A program made the position numbers and the translations under genes. From Parelaphostrongylus tenuis (taxonomy: Eukaryota; Nematoda; Chromadorea; Rhabditida; Metastrongylidae): a stretch of DNA of 64,000 nt. This document shows positions 48,362 to 58,938 of this stretch, one piece after another. The DNA is taken from assembly GCA_019055375.1 (NCBI GenBank), contig JAHQIW010005280.1, positions 248,001-312,000 on the forward strand. The letters are read 5' to 3'. Numbering within the stretch: the stretch's first letter is position 1; each line of letters begins with the position of its first letter. The notes under the pieces are model-generated. The model made no database searches and was not told the origin of the DNA. It saw only the letters and a list, made by a program, of their open reading frames with translations.

Positions 48362-48506
48362 CGTACAAGAGCCCTTACCAGACCACATGACATGTTGGCT
48401 CAAATAATGATCAAAGGATACCTCTGCTATCGACCGCTCTTTTTCAGACCCGCTCAAAACGATTTAATCTGATAAGGATATGACATGTTTTGAGCCGATA
48501 GGTCTA

Positions 48507-48550
48507 GTGCTATATAGGCGCCTATTTCGTCCTATTGGGACTCATCAGTA
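48507..48550 (-). ncRNA. Hammerhead ribozyme, second class, intact core but weak stem I
   Basis: Minus strand: CUGAUGA (48548-48542), stem II GUCC with loop CAAUA and GGAC, GAAA, the self-complementary UAGGCGCCUA as stem III, then UA before the cleavage point. The stem II/loop wording is close to that of schistosome hammerheads. The 5' side of stem I has lost its partner; only about two pairs remain with UAGCAC. Confidence 0.7.
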
Positions 48551-48729
48551 TTTCCGTCGATCCTTTGAGGTTCCGTCGATCCTTTGAGGTTAAATAATCC
48601 TCTAAAGGAATCAACGCCGAGTAAAAACTAAGCACCCCAAGTCGAACGATGGTATTACTTGACTTTGTGGTGACTGGCAGTCGAGCTCGCGGCTTTTAGA
48701 ATGAACCATATCGACGGAACCGAGGGAGG

Positions 48730-48777
48730 GTGCTACTGATGGGTCCCAATAGGACGAAATAGGCGCCTATATAGCAC
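48730..48777 (+). ncRNA. Hammerhead ribozyme, second class, perfect stems but A9G
   Basis: GUGCUA (48730-48735) pairs fully with UAGCAC (48772-48777). Stem II is GUCC (48743-48746)/GGAC (48752-48755). GAAA is at 48756-48759, then UAGGCGCCUA and UA. The core is CUGAUGG: the last conserved A is G, which is expected to reduce or abolish cleavage. Together with its partner arm it shows the ancestral element had a complete ribozyme. Confidence 0.75.
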
Positions 48778-49034
48778 TAGACCTATCGGCTCAAACATGA
48801 TATATCCTTATCAGATCAAAGGATATATTGAAATTTGAGAGTGGTCTAAACAAAGCACTCGAGATAAAGGTATAATTGTTACCAACATAATAGCAGACTC
48901 TTTACACAATTTATGCCGAAATTCGTGAAGCTCATAAATATCGAGAAAGACCACGTCGTTACACAAGAGCTCTACATAAAGTCACTCACTACCATTTCTT
49001 ATGCTTCCTCCTCTCGCTTTACAAACTTCTAACC

Positions 49035-49271
49035 GAGTATTTTCTTCTGTTTAGCCGTTCCGAGGTGTCATTGGTATTATTTATTATATACTAGCGGAGA
49101 GCGTGAATATACAATATTCGAGGGGGCTAACGTTTCGGCGGGTCGCCTTCCTCGCCACCTCGAATATTGCATATTCAATCTGCACTACTAATTGTGCTGT
49201 TGTACATTCCGCTAGTATTCGATAAAGAATATCAGTAACACCTCGGAACGGCTAAACAGAAGAAAACACTC
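49035..49271. repeat. Hairpin element with 64-base terminal inverted repeats
   Basis: GAGTATTTTCTTCTGTTTAG and CCGTTCCGAGGTGT at the left are mirrored by ACACCTCGGAACGG and CTAAACAGAAGAAAACACTC at the right. An inner palindrome CAATATTCGAG/CTCGAATATTG surrounds a minus-strand block GGCGACCCGCC-GAAA-CG. This would be a perfect 4 bp stem II and GAAA of a hammerhead; the preceding core is GAGGA, one base short of CUGAGGA. Confidence 0.7.
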
Positions 49272-49789
49272 ATTTATTCAATCTGTGCCGAGGTTAATAG
49301 ATAGTCGACTTGGGATTTTACAAACTCCTAACCCCGCCATGCTAGACAATAACAAAGGACAAAGAACAAAGCATAACTACGAAGCAAACTGCTTTGTTTG
49401 ACGAGAGTTCACTCTTTCTTATTTTTGTTATTGAGCCAAACACGAATATTCAATGATATGACTTATTCAAACATCTGACGTTTCGACAGTTTCGACGACG
49501 ATCTCTGGTGAACTCTACAATGCAAAACTCACATGTAAGGAAGTTTTATAAGCTATGATCTATCAGGTCCTTTCGTAAGTTTTGGCATTAGAGCAATAAA
49601 CATCAAGCTTATCAATCAGAAGTAATTAAAATTACTTAACAACACAATCCAAAGTATGCACCATCAGCCTGATCACATTTCTGTCATCTCTCAGGTAACA
49701 AATCATTACCGCGTTGTGCACAATTTTTTGAGCTTTCCTTTGGTAACAAACTTCTCCATACTTACCATATCATGGTCACTCAACGAAGC

Positions 49790-50010
49790 CTTTATTGCAA
49801 TTTGCTGTTACGTGAGTAGGAATTGGAGTGCGACGCGCAAACCGCCTTCGGGAACATCAACCGTGCGAAAGCTCAACGATTTGTGTCAAAGCGAGCAGTG
49901 TCTCGGTTCTCTGTTGAGTTTCGCGTTGATAACACCACTTTGATGGACCAGCTGCGCTCCGAACGTCCACGCGAAGTTGATTGAGAGATCGTCATCAAAG
50001 CATTTGCAAA
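49790..50010 (+). pseudogene. mariner transposase N-terminal fragment
   Basis: The plus strand reads ELECDAQTAFGNINRAKAQR, then VSKRAVSRFSVEFRVDNTTL and MDQLRSERPREVD. This aligns with the first HTH of mariner transposases (...A..INRAFG...V.ER.V.RWF.KFR.GDT.LED..RSGRP). One stop follows at once and nothing catalytic is recognisable downstream. Confidence 0.65.
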
Positions 50011-50019
50011 ATCCAACTT

Positions 50020-51329
50020 ACCTGAGAGATAGCAGAAATGTGTTCAGGCTGATAACGCATACTTGAATAGTGTCACGCATTTTGATCACTTCTGGCTAAT
50101 GAATTTAAAGCTCTTGTTATAGTTCCAGAACATATGAGAAGATCTGATAACTCTTCAGAGGAGCACCAACAAAACAGATCATGTGGGTGAAATCAAATTC
50201 AAAACATAAGTAGGCCTCGAGAAAAGTCTTGAATTTTCGTGATTTTGCACACTGTGCGACATCTAGTTTTCAGTAATTACTACGATGGAAGACGCTTTCT
50301 CCGCCGTAAAAATGGAATCAGATCAGTGCTAATTGGTCAGGGTACTGCTTAAAATTTATTCCGTCTCTTCATCAAATTTGCTATGATCATTAATCATCAT
50401 TGCAGCGTTTATCACTAATTATGCGCACTAATTTTACGCCTTCTACTTGATCTGTTTTGAATCATTTTCCTCTCGAGACGGCTTACCCTTACCTCGGCCA
50501 GTTCTCACCTCTCCAAATAACTTCTATGTGGCCATGTCTGAGTTCTTTTCGAGATCCATCACAACATTAGAGACCTCTTTACCAGCCCCACTACTTCCGA
50601 TGAGTATCACTCTGAATTTTCACCAAGAAGTTTTATACAAAAAGAGTCAAGTTTTTACACACTATCATAAAGCTGCTAGTCGTGGAAGTCGTGTGGAAAT
50701 GTAAGCCAAAGCATATAATTTTGGATAAAAAGCTCTAATATCAAAGAGAAGAAATCACATTGTGTTTTTTTTTCCAAATGACGTAATGTACACTGCTCAC
50801 TATTCGATCATTCGCTATTTATTGTCTGCAAACGTCCATTTTCGAAAGTGGTCAGCTAAGCAGATTGCAAGTTAGTTTGGTCTTGCCAAGCTCCGAAAAA
50901 GACGAAACCTTTAGAACTATCGCTAAAATCGTGCAAGAAAAGCACTTCAAATCTCGTTAAGAGAATACTGATAAAAAGATAATCGATGAATGGTCAAGGA
51001 AAGTATCGTCGCCCAGAATCTTACGTCACTCATTGAGGACGACGAGGTGTTCAAGGCGACATAATCCCTAAGTGCATAAAACCAAACCACTTATAAAAAT
51101 TATATACGCCCCGATATTTTAGAGTACATCGTACTGTGGTTGGAAAGAAGTTTTGGGGCACTTCAATAAGCATGAGACAAGTTCATGCACAGTATGAGAA
51201 CACTACAGTTTTTTGCTTGGGACTTTCCTACTGAAAACTTAGATATTATTCAATCATCTTTATTTCCACTTTGTTACAAATTTCTGCCATGCCCAACGAT
51301 ACAACAGAAGTTCGTGCCATATCGTGTCA
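50020..51329. other. No gene confirmed; a short glycine-rich minus frame at 50529-50616
   Basis: The minus frame reads VILIGSSGAGKEVSNVVMDL. This is a nucleotide-binding-like loop (P-loop or Rossmann type) that might be an exon, with AAAATTCAG as acceptor. No valid donor keeps the frame and no partner exon was found. At 50885-50935, AAGCTCCGAAAAAGACGAAA recalls the decayed hammerhead-like motif of 40.3 kb. Confidence 0.25.
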
Positions 51330-51720
51330 TTAGTAGAGAAAGCGAGCTGCAGTCGTTAGAATCAACGAAGTTGAAGCGGAAGGTACAATAAGCAAATCTG
51401 CTACTGGACACTAGTTTCAACGTTCCTTAATGCCGAAGATCTTGACCTCAAAGAGAAATCTCGTCTAAGACGTCCAACGAAGATTTGATTGCCGTTTTAG
51501 AAGATGAACCATTGTCAAGTGCTCACGAATTGGCAGCCGTAGTTGATGTAGCTCATACAACTCTGCTAACTCATCTCCACCAGCTTTAACTATGTCCACA
51601 AGTAGCCACGACAAAATAAGTTCGGAGCGTCACCGATTTGAATCGTTGGATGAAGTTGACGAAGTATGTCAAGAGTCCTTTGATTCGAAATCGGAGTAAT
51701 GGTACTTGGACTAAACCGAA
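51330..51720 (+). pseudogene. mariner transposase fragment with both HTH motifs
   Basis: Frames give RINEVEAEGTISKSATGH and FLNAEDLDLKEKSRLRRPT (first HTH and linker). Then come NEDLIAVLEDEPLSSAHELA, VVDVAHTTLLTHLHQL (second HTH, S..ELA...VS.TTV..HL..LG in the family) and VTDLNRWMK. Frame changes occur between blocks. No DDE domain follows. Confidence 0.7.
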
Positions 51721-52849
51721 GCTTGCCGGACCGATGGCAGGTCGTAGAAACGATGGCACATATTTTGAAGAATAATTATTGATGACTCTGTTGGAATTCA
51801 TGCATAAATTTTCAATTTTTTACAAGTGCCCACAGAACTTTCTTTGCCACCTGATAGAACAAACCAATATCTACAGAAGAATGAGTAGGTTCTCACTTTC
51901 ACAAGATAGGGACGATGACACTCAGAGTAAGGAACATGCATTTCCCAAGAACGTTGATTTCTCATTGAAAAAGGCGAATTCTTAGGACTCACGTTTGTCT
52001 TTGTTGCAAAAAATACTTGTAGAGAAGTTGCTTTTATGACACTCGACCACTTCTAGCAATGAAGTGCCTCTAATCACTAAATTTTTTAGCATACAACGAA
52101 GCAATAACTTCGTATAACGACTTTCATCTACCCTCGTTATGAATAGTCAGTGCATTTCTTCCATTTATAAGCTACAATTGAGTTGTTACAGAGATATTTA
52201 TTCGGTAAGCAAACATACAAACAATACATTCTTAACAACGATAGGCATACTAGATAACCTCTTATTGGAACGCCCCTTCTAAGAATCATTTTGGCAGTTT
52301 TCAAAAGCATTGGAAAAGAAAGCTCTATTGCACATTCAGCAAAAAATCGGATTCGGATTTATAAACTCGTCGAATTTGATGAATGTTCTTGTGAACTAAA
52401 ATTAGTCAGAGAGATTTGATATTATTAAAAACTCATGACATTAGCGGAAAAAGAATGGTTATGAAGCAAGTAGTAATTCATTTACATAGCATTGACTCAC
52501 TAGAACAGCAAAATTATGAAGCTAGATGCATAGATATTCAAAGAAAATATCGCTCGAAGGAGGATTTGGACAGTGCTCATGAGCAAAATTCTAGATGAAA
52601 AAAACATCATGTTAGATAGATATAGACATTAGTAGAGCTTGATACGCAAAATGAACAATAGTACGCTAGGCGTGAAGCGAAGACCATTTTCTTTGATCAC
52701 TCATATATGCTTGTACTTAGTAAAAAGAAGATGAAGGAGACGAAGAGTGCTCTGAAACATGTCGTAGAAGAATTGGAACTGGGAAGACACCTAGAAATAT
52801 ATAAGCAGGTTCTTTTCTATTAGACTGCAATAAATTTTCCATTGCACTT
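51721..52849. other. No gene recognised
   Basis: Short frames only, AT-rich; no repeat boundaries or exon structure seen. Confidence 0.3.
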
Positions 52850-53525
52850 TTAGTAATCATTCGAAAGCTTAAATCTCTGGCTGCTGCGCTACCTAGCCGT
52901 TTCCTAGAAAAGTCTTTTCATAACGCTTCAGTGAAAAGAGAACATTTGAGTTTCATACGCGCATATTACTCAAAGGACAGCGCTCTTCCTATAGAATACT
53001 AGTAACCATTCGATAACGTAAGTTTCCACGATACCAATGCTGTGCTTATTTTCCGTGAAGGCCGTTTTATTGCAGTGTAACAGGAAAATTTGGGTCGAGT
53101 TTCACATGTTCGGCGCGCATGTTTACCAGCTAATTTAAAGTCGGGTTGCATGGTCGCCGCAGATTCGATGCGGCGGCCCACCATCGATCGCTCGAAATAC
53201 GTTGGCGTGACTTGTGAAGTAGAATGTTTGTCATTCGATTAGGAAGTTTTTCTTCGCTTCGAAAGAACTACAGATAAGACGTATGACTCTGAAACTACGA
53301 TATTCACTCTACACGTTGATAAGCTTTCTCTGCTTACAGCGTAGTAATGATAGAATTGCACGACCAATATAAAACAAAATTTCATTTCGAATTTCATAGC
53401 GTTATGAAGGAGTGTTTTCAAAAAAGAGCCACGTAGCGCAGTAGCCAGAGTTTCAAATCTTCGAATGAATGCTAACATTCTTATGAAAAATTTTTCTCCA
53501 GCGAAAAGGGTCGTTTCTTCATTTG
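52850..53525. repeat. Copy of the ATTCGAAAGCTT palindromic repeat family
   Basis: The left edge AGTAATCATTCGAAAGCTTA and CTCTGGCTGCTGCGCTACC is mirrored by GCGCAGTAGCCAGAGTTTC and CTTCGAATGAATGCTAAC. Inner blocks ACTAGTAACCATTCGATAAC and CCAATGCTGTGCTTATTTTC match 12.5 kb. The centre at 53100-53180 is GC-rich. Confidence 0.6.
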
Positions 53526-54607
53526 TCGTCGTCTAACAGAAAAGAACAAATTTATAGTGGGAATCTTTCTTACACGAATAAACTTGAGATGGGTGGTAAA
53601 CCCATGTAACCTGCGCGGTTACATGGTGCGCCCTTATGTAACGGACAGAGGAATAGACGTTGACCGGAGTCGACCATACTTGTAGTGCATTTGAAGCATG
53701 AGCTTACTGCGAATTTAGTGCCGTTTAATTTCTAACATCCGTGTACGAACAGTCATATCGGTACATACGTGTGGCATATCACTAAGTGTGCTACAGTGTC
53801 CTGTGTGCTGACTCTAACAAAAGACACTATAGATGAGCACGAATGAGACTCATGGGTGTGTTCCACATCAGAAGTTGAAATAAAGGACTTCGCTCTCTTC
53901 ATGTCAAGAGAAAGCGGTAATTTTGGAAGAAAAAGTTTCAAATTGTTCTTGATCAGAGTATTGGTCCACGGTGAACTAGCTATCCTCAATTTCCTTCTTA
54001 ATTCTGTCCTTCTCGATCTTCGCTACGATTTTTGAACATCATATTTGCTCCACTGGTATATAAGCCGTGGACCTGCCTTAGATGAGAGGCCACGAACTGG
54101 TTGATTATTTGAAGAATATGTAGTAGACCACATCCAGTAAATATTAGGTCAAACGCAACCCCACAGCGCATAATGCAATCTATTATTTGCACATATTTGT
54201 ACAGCCTGCATCCATGTAAAACTTTACAAAAAGACATGAGTGTACTTGCTGGTTTGTGGATTGTATTTGTATAGTGATTCTTTCAGAGATCAACAATCAC
54301 GTGACTGATAACTATAATGCATGAAGAACAATTCAGAGCGATCTCAAACGAACAAGCCCCAGATGCTCTCTGGCAAATTTGAACAGGCTACTGTGAACTT
54401 ATCCACAACAGTTGAACCATGCGAACTAATTGTGGGTACATTCTCATCAGAAAGAATAAAACGGGAAAAATAATATGCGCCGTAGAAAAAATTTATGCTC
54501 AATGACGTACTTGGCTCGAACTAGCAGAGCATAAGGGTTTTTTATGCAGCACAAAAAGAAGCTTTACTGACAATCGCTCGAATCATAGATAGTACCATGT
54601 AAAATAC
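53526..54607. other. No exon recognised; last parvin exon not located here
   Basis: The parvin C-terminal exon should lie below 54608. A minus-strand stretch near 54110 vaguely resembles the expected end but has no AG acceptor. A small palindrome with TGTAACCTGCGCGGTTACAT lies at 53606. Confidence 0.3.
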
Positions 54608-57600
54608 CTTGAGGTCGCCATTTGCAATGTCTTGTACACGACTGCGAGGCTTTGGAAGACCAGCATCGTGCATCAACTTGAACGAAAATGCAACGTTTTT
54701 TATCTTCTCTTCATATGATGTGACCTTAATTTTACTGTTTATTCAAACTTGTAATAGAACATCCTGGACTGTTAGTGTTTGTGTGACAAAATGCTTGTAA
54801 ATTTCGTAAGATTTGTCAAAGATCACGGCTTTTTACGATATATTGTACCATATTGGACGACATGAATGGATTTCAACGCATGGATGCTTGCGCAAAAGCA
54901 AATTCCAATTCTGATTTGAGAAACTTTTGATGGACCTTGTTAATTACAATAGAAATTGTTCGAATCTACAGATATTTTCCAACAGAATAAAATTTCTGGT
55001 AAAACAAAACTGTGACTAGAAAGCGACGCGATGCTGTATCGCAATGGCGTTCATATTTGCACCTGCTCCACTTGCTATGGAAATAATAAATATTCAAAAT
55101 CCGTAAGATAGTGAGAGTGTAGTGGTAGTGAAACTGCAAATTACGTGAAGAGAACATTCCAAGATGGTGGTTCGATCTCACCTCGACCCCATCAAGTTTT
55201 GAATACTTACAAGTTTTGAGAACTGAAAAAGGACTTGTCCTGTACCGATAAATTGCTTCTGATCCACATGTGAATACCCTAACACGGAAGCCCACGAAGC
55301 TAGAGAGAAACGATTCATGAGGAAGATAAAAATCCTCAGGAAGCAACGGAATACACGCGCAAAAAGTTTAAAGGCCTTCGTGAATGGTCAATCGTAAGCA
55401 AAACGTCCTAGAATCCGCTCACACGGTTCTATGTGATATTTAGCTGTTATCCGCTTGATCGTCGAATGACTCGGGCGGGCTCCAGGAAACCCCCCTTTTT
55501 TCTGTCGCGTGCAAAATTACCACAATAGGTCTACCTCGCTTTAGGCGTTCATTAAGCATCATATCCTTGCTCTAGGAATCTTGGGCAAAAATCTAACCAA
55601 CGAGTTGGTGGCCCTCTTGATGTGCGCTAGACATCTCAAGGAATTGAGTAGGTAACGGCTCCTCTCCGTCGGTTGTCGTTAAATCTATAACGTGTTCAGC
55701 CCAACGATTTTCAACAACTTGACGTGGGGAACGGTGTTCGGAATCTTGATCACTGATGCCTGCCGGAACTTCAGATTCTTTCACTCACTTACGAGATATA
55801 AGATACTTCTAGCATCGACCTTTCGACTACGCGTTCAATAACATCAAGCAATCTTCATATTGCTAAGTAACGACCAAGTTTCTGAAAAATACGTGGCAGA
55901 GAGGCGTTGAAACGAATGGGTATGCACGCAGTTGGGTGTTCCTCGTTTTCTTCACTACATCATCAATCCTCCTAACCTGTTGACTTCCGCGGACCCCAAT
56001 AGGCGTGTCTGCCAGCGTGGGAACGACTCCACCTCCTTCCCTTTAGCGCTGACTACGGCACTGCTTTTCGTTGAAAGACCCGGTCCAAAATTTGGCTGCG
56101 AGTCATGCAAAGAAAGCAGTACTGCAGTCGGCGACTAATAGGGGCAGAGGAGGTGGAGTCGTTTCCACGCTGGCAGACACGCCCAGTTAGAGTCCACGGA
56201 ATTCAACCGATTGAACGCTCTCTAAGCCACTCGCTTCTTCCTTCTCAAAACTGAAGCTACATCATTCGTCATGTTGACTCTCAACTCAGATTAACGTAAT
56301 TGGAAGCAATTGAAGGTGTTCAATCCGTTGAGCGAGGAAGAGGCATTGCAAACCACTCCGTTCCTCATAGACATCATTATCGATGAATTTAGTCTGAGAC
56401 CAATCTCTACACAAACCGTTGTTCCAGCTGGTTGCTGCTTGCTGTTAACAACCTCGTATCTACCAAGAATGAACGCAGTAAATCATTTCTTGTCGAAGAA
56501 GTCTTCCTTCCACCAAATTTTTTTCCGCTGCTGTGTAAACACCAATCGTCCCTGACTTCATCCAACAAAAACGACTACACGAGTTGAACGATCCACCACA
56601 TGGAAGCACTAAGTAGTGGACACTGAGATGCGAATACTCCGCTCTTCTCTTCGACGAAAGCAGGAGCACACGCATGCTCTTTTGAAGAACGGCGAGTCGA
56701 AACAATATTATTATTCAATATTTGAAACACCATCTCTGGTGGACAATAACGGGCTCTGGGCTGGACTTAAGGTGAAACCACCGAAACGTTAGCCGATGAC
56801 ACATCACTTTAGCTGATCCTTTCACAAAAAATCAACCGATTCAATTAACAGGGCGAGGTGTTGGCTGGATCCTAGCAATTTTTCACTATGCGATGTAATG
56901 GAACCCAGTACTTCTAGGATTCAATCCGTTATTCACATTCTTTTTGGACGTCATAGAATGCTGGTTGAGCACGTCTTCTTTTAATCTTGAGGAAAGTCTG
57001 GCTGTGGCGTTCCATAGGGTGTTCGGAGTGTTTGGGGGAGAGGAGTAGCCCCGCACCGCGACGAGAACATCCACAAGCACTCGGCCACGACGCCTTCCAG
57101 CGATACTCTGATAAATAAATCTTGTTGTTAACTACTCTCTTATCTACTTATCGAGAAAGAGCTCTGATAATCGACCATGAATTGAAGTCGCTTCGCACTA
57201 AATAACCTTTCAAACCGTGATGTAAATGTCAATCAGATGGACATTTGTATTACCAAAAAAACTCGAAAAAAATCTCACTAAGGATTATGAAACTTCTTCG
57301 TAAATCAACGAAATCAAAAGTAAACCTGAAGATGAAACGCATGAAGTGGCACGAAATATCCTTCAAGCAAACCCATTAGTAGAACAAGGAAAACACCGTC
57401 TTGGAACTGTGACTCGAGATCATTCACCTGTAAACAAACAGAATCATAACGAAATAAAAAGAAAATACTGCAAACATGACTGCATTTCCAGAAGCCCATA
57501 TTTGCCCGTATTGAGAGAAATTCTCGAGAACAAAACAGAAGACGAAAAGAAACTAAAAATTTACGGTGGAGAATGTCCTTCACAATATCCACCTCTTCAA

Positions 57601-58938
57601 AGGAACACTATTTCTTTTACGATGATTATATTTAATGTTACATTTTATCATCAATAAAAACTGACTGGTATTTCGGCAATTTTACCACAATTATCCGAAC
57701 TGAACAGCAAATACATGTGAAATTTGTAAAGAGTCGGGTGATGAGCAAAACTTCTAACACCACACTAGAGTTGAACCCGCGCTTCACCTGATACCGGGGG
57801 TATCGAACAAAGTACACTAGCGTCTGTGATGCAGCCGTTAGCACGCGCACCGGAAAGAGTAAGGCGTGAGTTCAACTTTCGCCGGAGGTCCAAGGTTTTG
57901 CATATCACTCAGTGTTATTATATGTATAATCTGATAACATACTTTGAGCCTTTCATGAGTCCTTTTATATCACCTATACAGTGCGATACACGCGTTTTCG
58001 GCATTACGGCCTCGTCAGCTGTAAAGTGCCTTTCGGTCCAGTCAGTTTCGCCGGAGATATCCCTTCATAGAGGGATTGACGACGAAAAATTTACACGCGT
58101 CGCTAGGTTATTAAGTCACCCAACGAGCAGTGTTGACTGATTGCCCCTGGCTGGTAGAATATATATTGCCATAACTTCTTTTCGACTGTTTCTGAGCCCT
58201 TGCTGAAAACAGTGTGATCTAATAACATATTTCGAGCCTTTCATGAGGTATATTATGGCACTTATATAACACAAGCCACGTGAAAAGCTCAAGATATATT
58301 ATCAGATCTCACAGTTTTGAGCAAGGACTCAAAACAGTCGAAAAGAAAGGTATGACAATATACGTTCTACCACGCAAAAGCAATCAGTTAACACTGCTCG
58401 TTGTTGATTTTACCACCTAGCGACGGTGTAAATATTTTACCGTAGATTCCTCTTATAGAGGATATCTCCCGCGAAACTGACTGAACCGAAATGCACCTTG
58501 CAACTGACGAGGGTGTGATGGAAAACACGTGTCTTGGACTGTATCAGTGCCATAACAGATTTCATTAAAGGCTCAAAATATCTTACCAGATTACAGTGTT
58601 TTGCGCGACGTCTCAAAAACGGTCGAAAAGGAATTGTATATATAGTTATGTCTTCCAATTACATACGATAGAAGATCACTAAAACAAATTCATGGCTAAA
58701 TATAAACAAAATTTAAGAGGTCCTGCCTTCATCTCTAAACAGCACAGTGCTCATATCACATTTGCATTGGAGCCAATACATTTCAGTCAAGAAGCGTTGA
58801 CTCAAAGATGAATGCTAACTGTACCTCAAGATTGATTTTGTTGAGGTGCTTATTGCAGAAGGCGAGCAGCGATGTTTTCACATGGGATAATTTGTCAGGT
58901 CCATAGTCGAAGAGCGTGTCGAACGCATCCCTTTCTCC
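54608..58938 (-). CDS. pat-6: Parvin exons encoding CH2
   Basis: 58938-58825 has DKLSHVKTSLLAFCNKHLNK and INLE; 57427-57326 has VNDLESQFQDGVFLVLLMGL; 54724-54608 has YEEKIKNVAFSFKLMHDAGL and SRVQDIANGDLK. CH2 of parvins binds the paxillin LD motif and the ILK pseudokinase. The acceptor before 54724 is a weak AATTAAG, but the coding match across it is unambiguous. The introns here hold the RTE/MITE nest (55.4-56.4 kb) and a foldback (57.9-58.6 kb). Confidence 0.92.

Larger units (their letters stand above)
47937..48425. repeat. Hammerhead foldback element, second copy of the 3.2 kb family
   Basis: The left part (47937-48096) has a full arm and then a short inverted end TGACATGTTGGCTCAAATAA. 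The right arm (about 48255-48415) again ends CATGACATGTTGGCTCAAAT. The intervening 48100-48250 carries GGTCTAAACAAAGCACTCGG, a block also present at 3548 and 48845, so it belongs to a larger unit. The 101-126-codon frames over the arms are artefacts. Confidence 0.75.
48466..48830. repeat. Second, distinct hammerhead foldback beside the first
   Basis: The left arm ATGTTTTGAGCCGATAGGTC to about 48552 is mirrored by the right arm ending CCTATCGGCTCAAACATGAT (about 48785-48800). Each arm has a hammerhead unrelated in stem sequence to the 48.3 kb one. The 180-base interior has a tandem CCGTCGATCCTTTGAGGTT duplication (about 48552-48590) and AATCAACGCCGAGTAAAAAC. The right flank repeats TTGAAATTTGAG and GGTCTAAACAAAGCACTCGA. 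Confidence 0.75.

Noticed and set aside
48063..48457. Minus-strand frames of 101 and 125 codons
   Set aside because: They run across the hammerhead foldback arms; similar peptides appear at 3.2 kb and 47.7 kb because the DNA repeat is shared.
54090..54125. Candidate last parvin exon on the minus strand
   Set aside because: A short frame vaguely resembles the expected C-terminus, but no AG acceptor precedes it and key residues do not match.
54966..55346. 126-codon minus-strand frame inside a parvin intron
   Set aside because: No recognisable domain, no splice signals, not in phase with the parvin exons.
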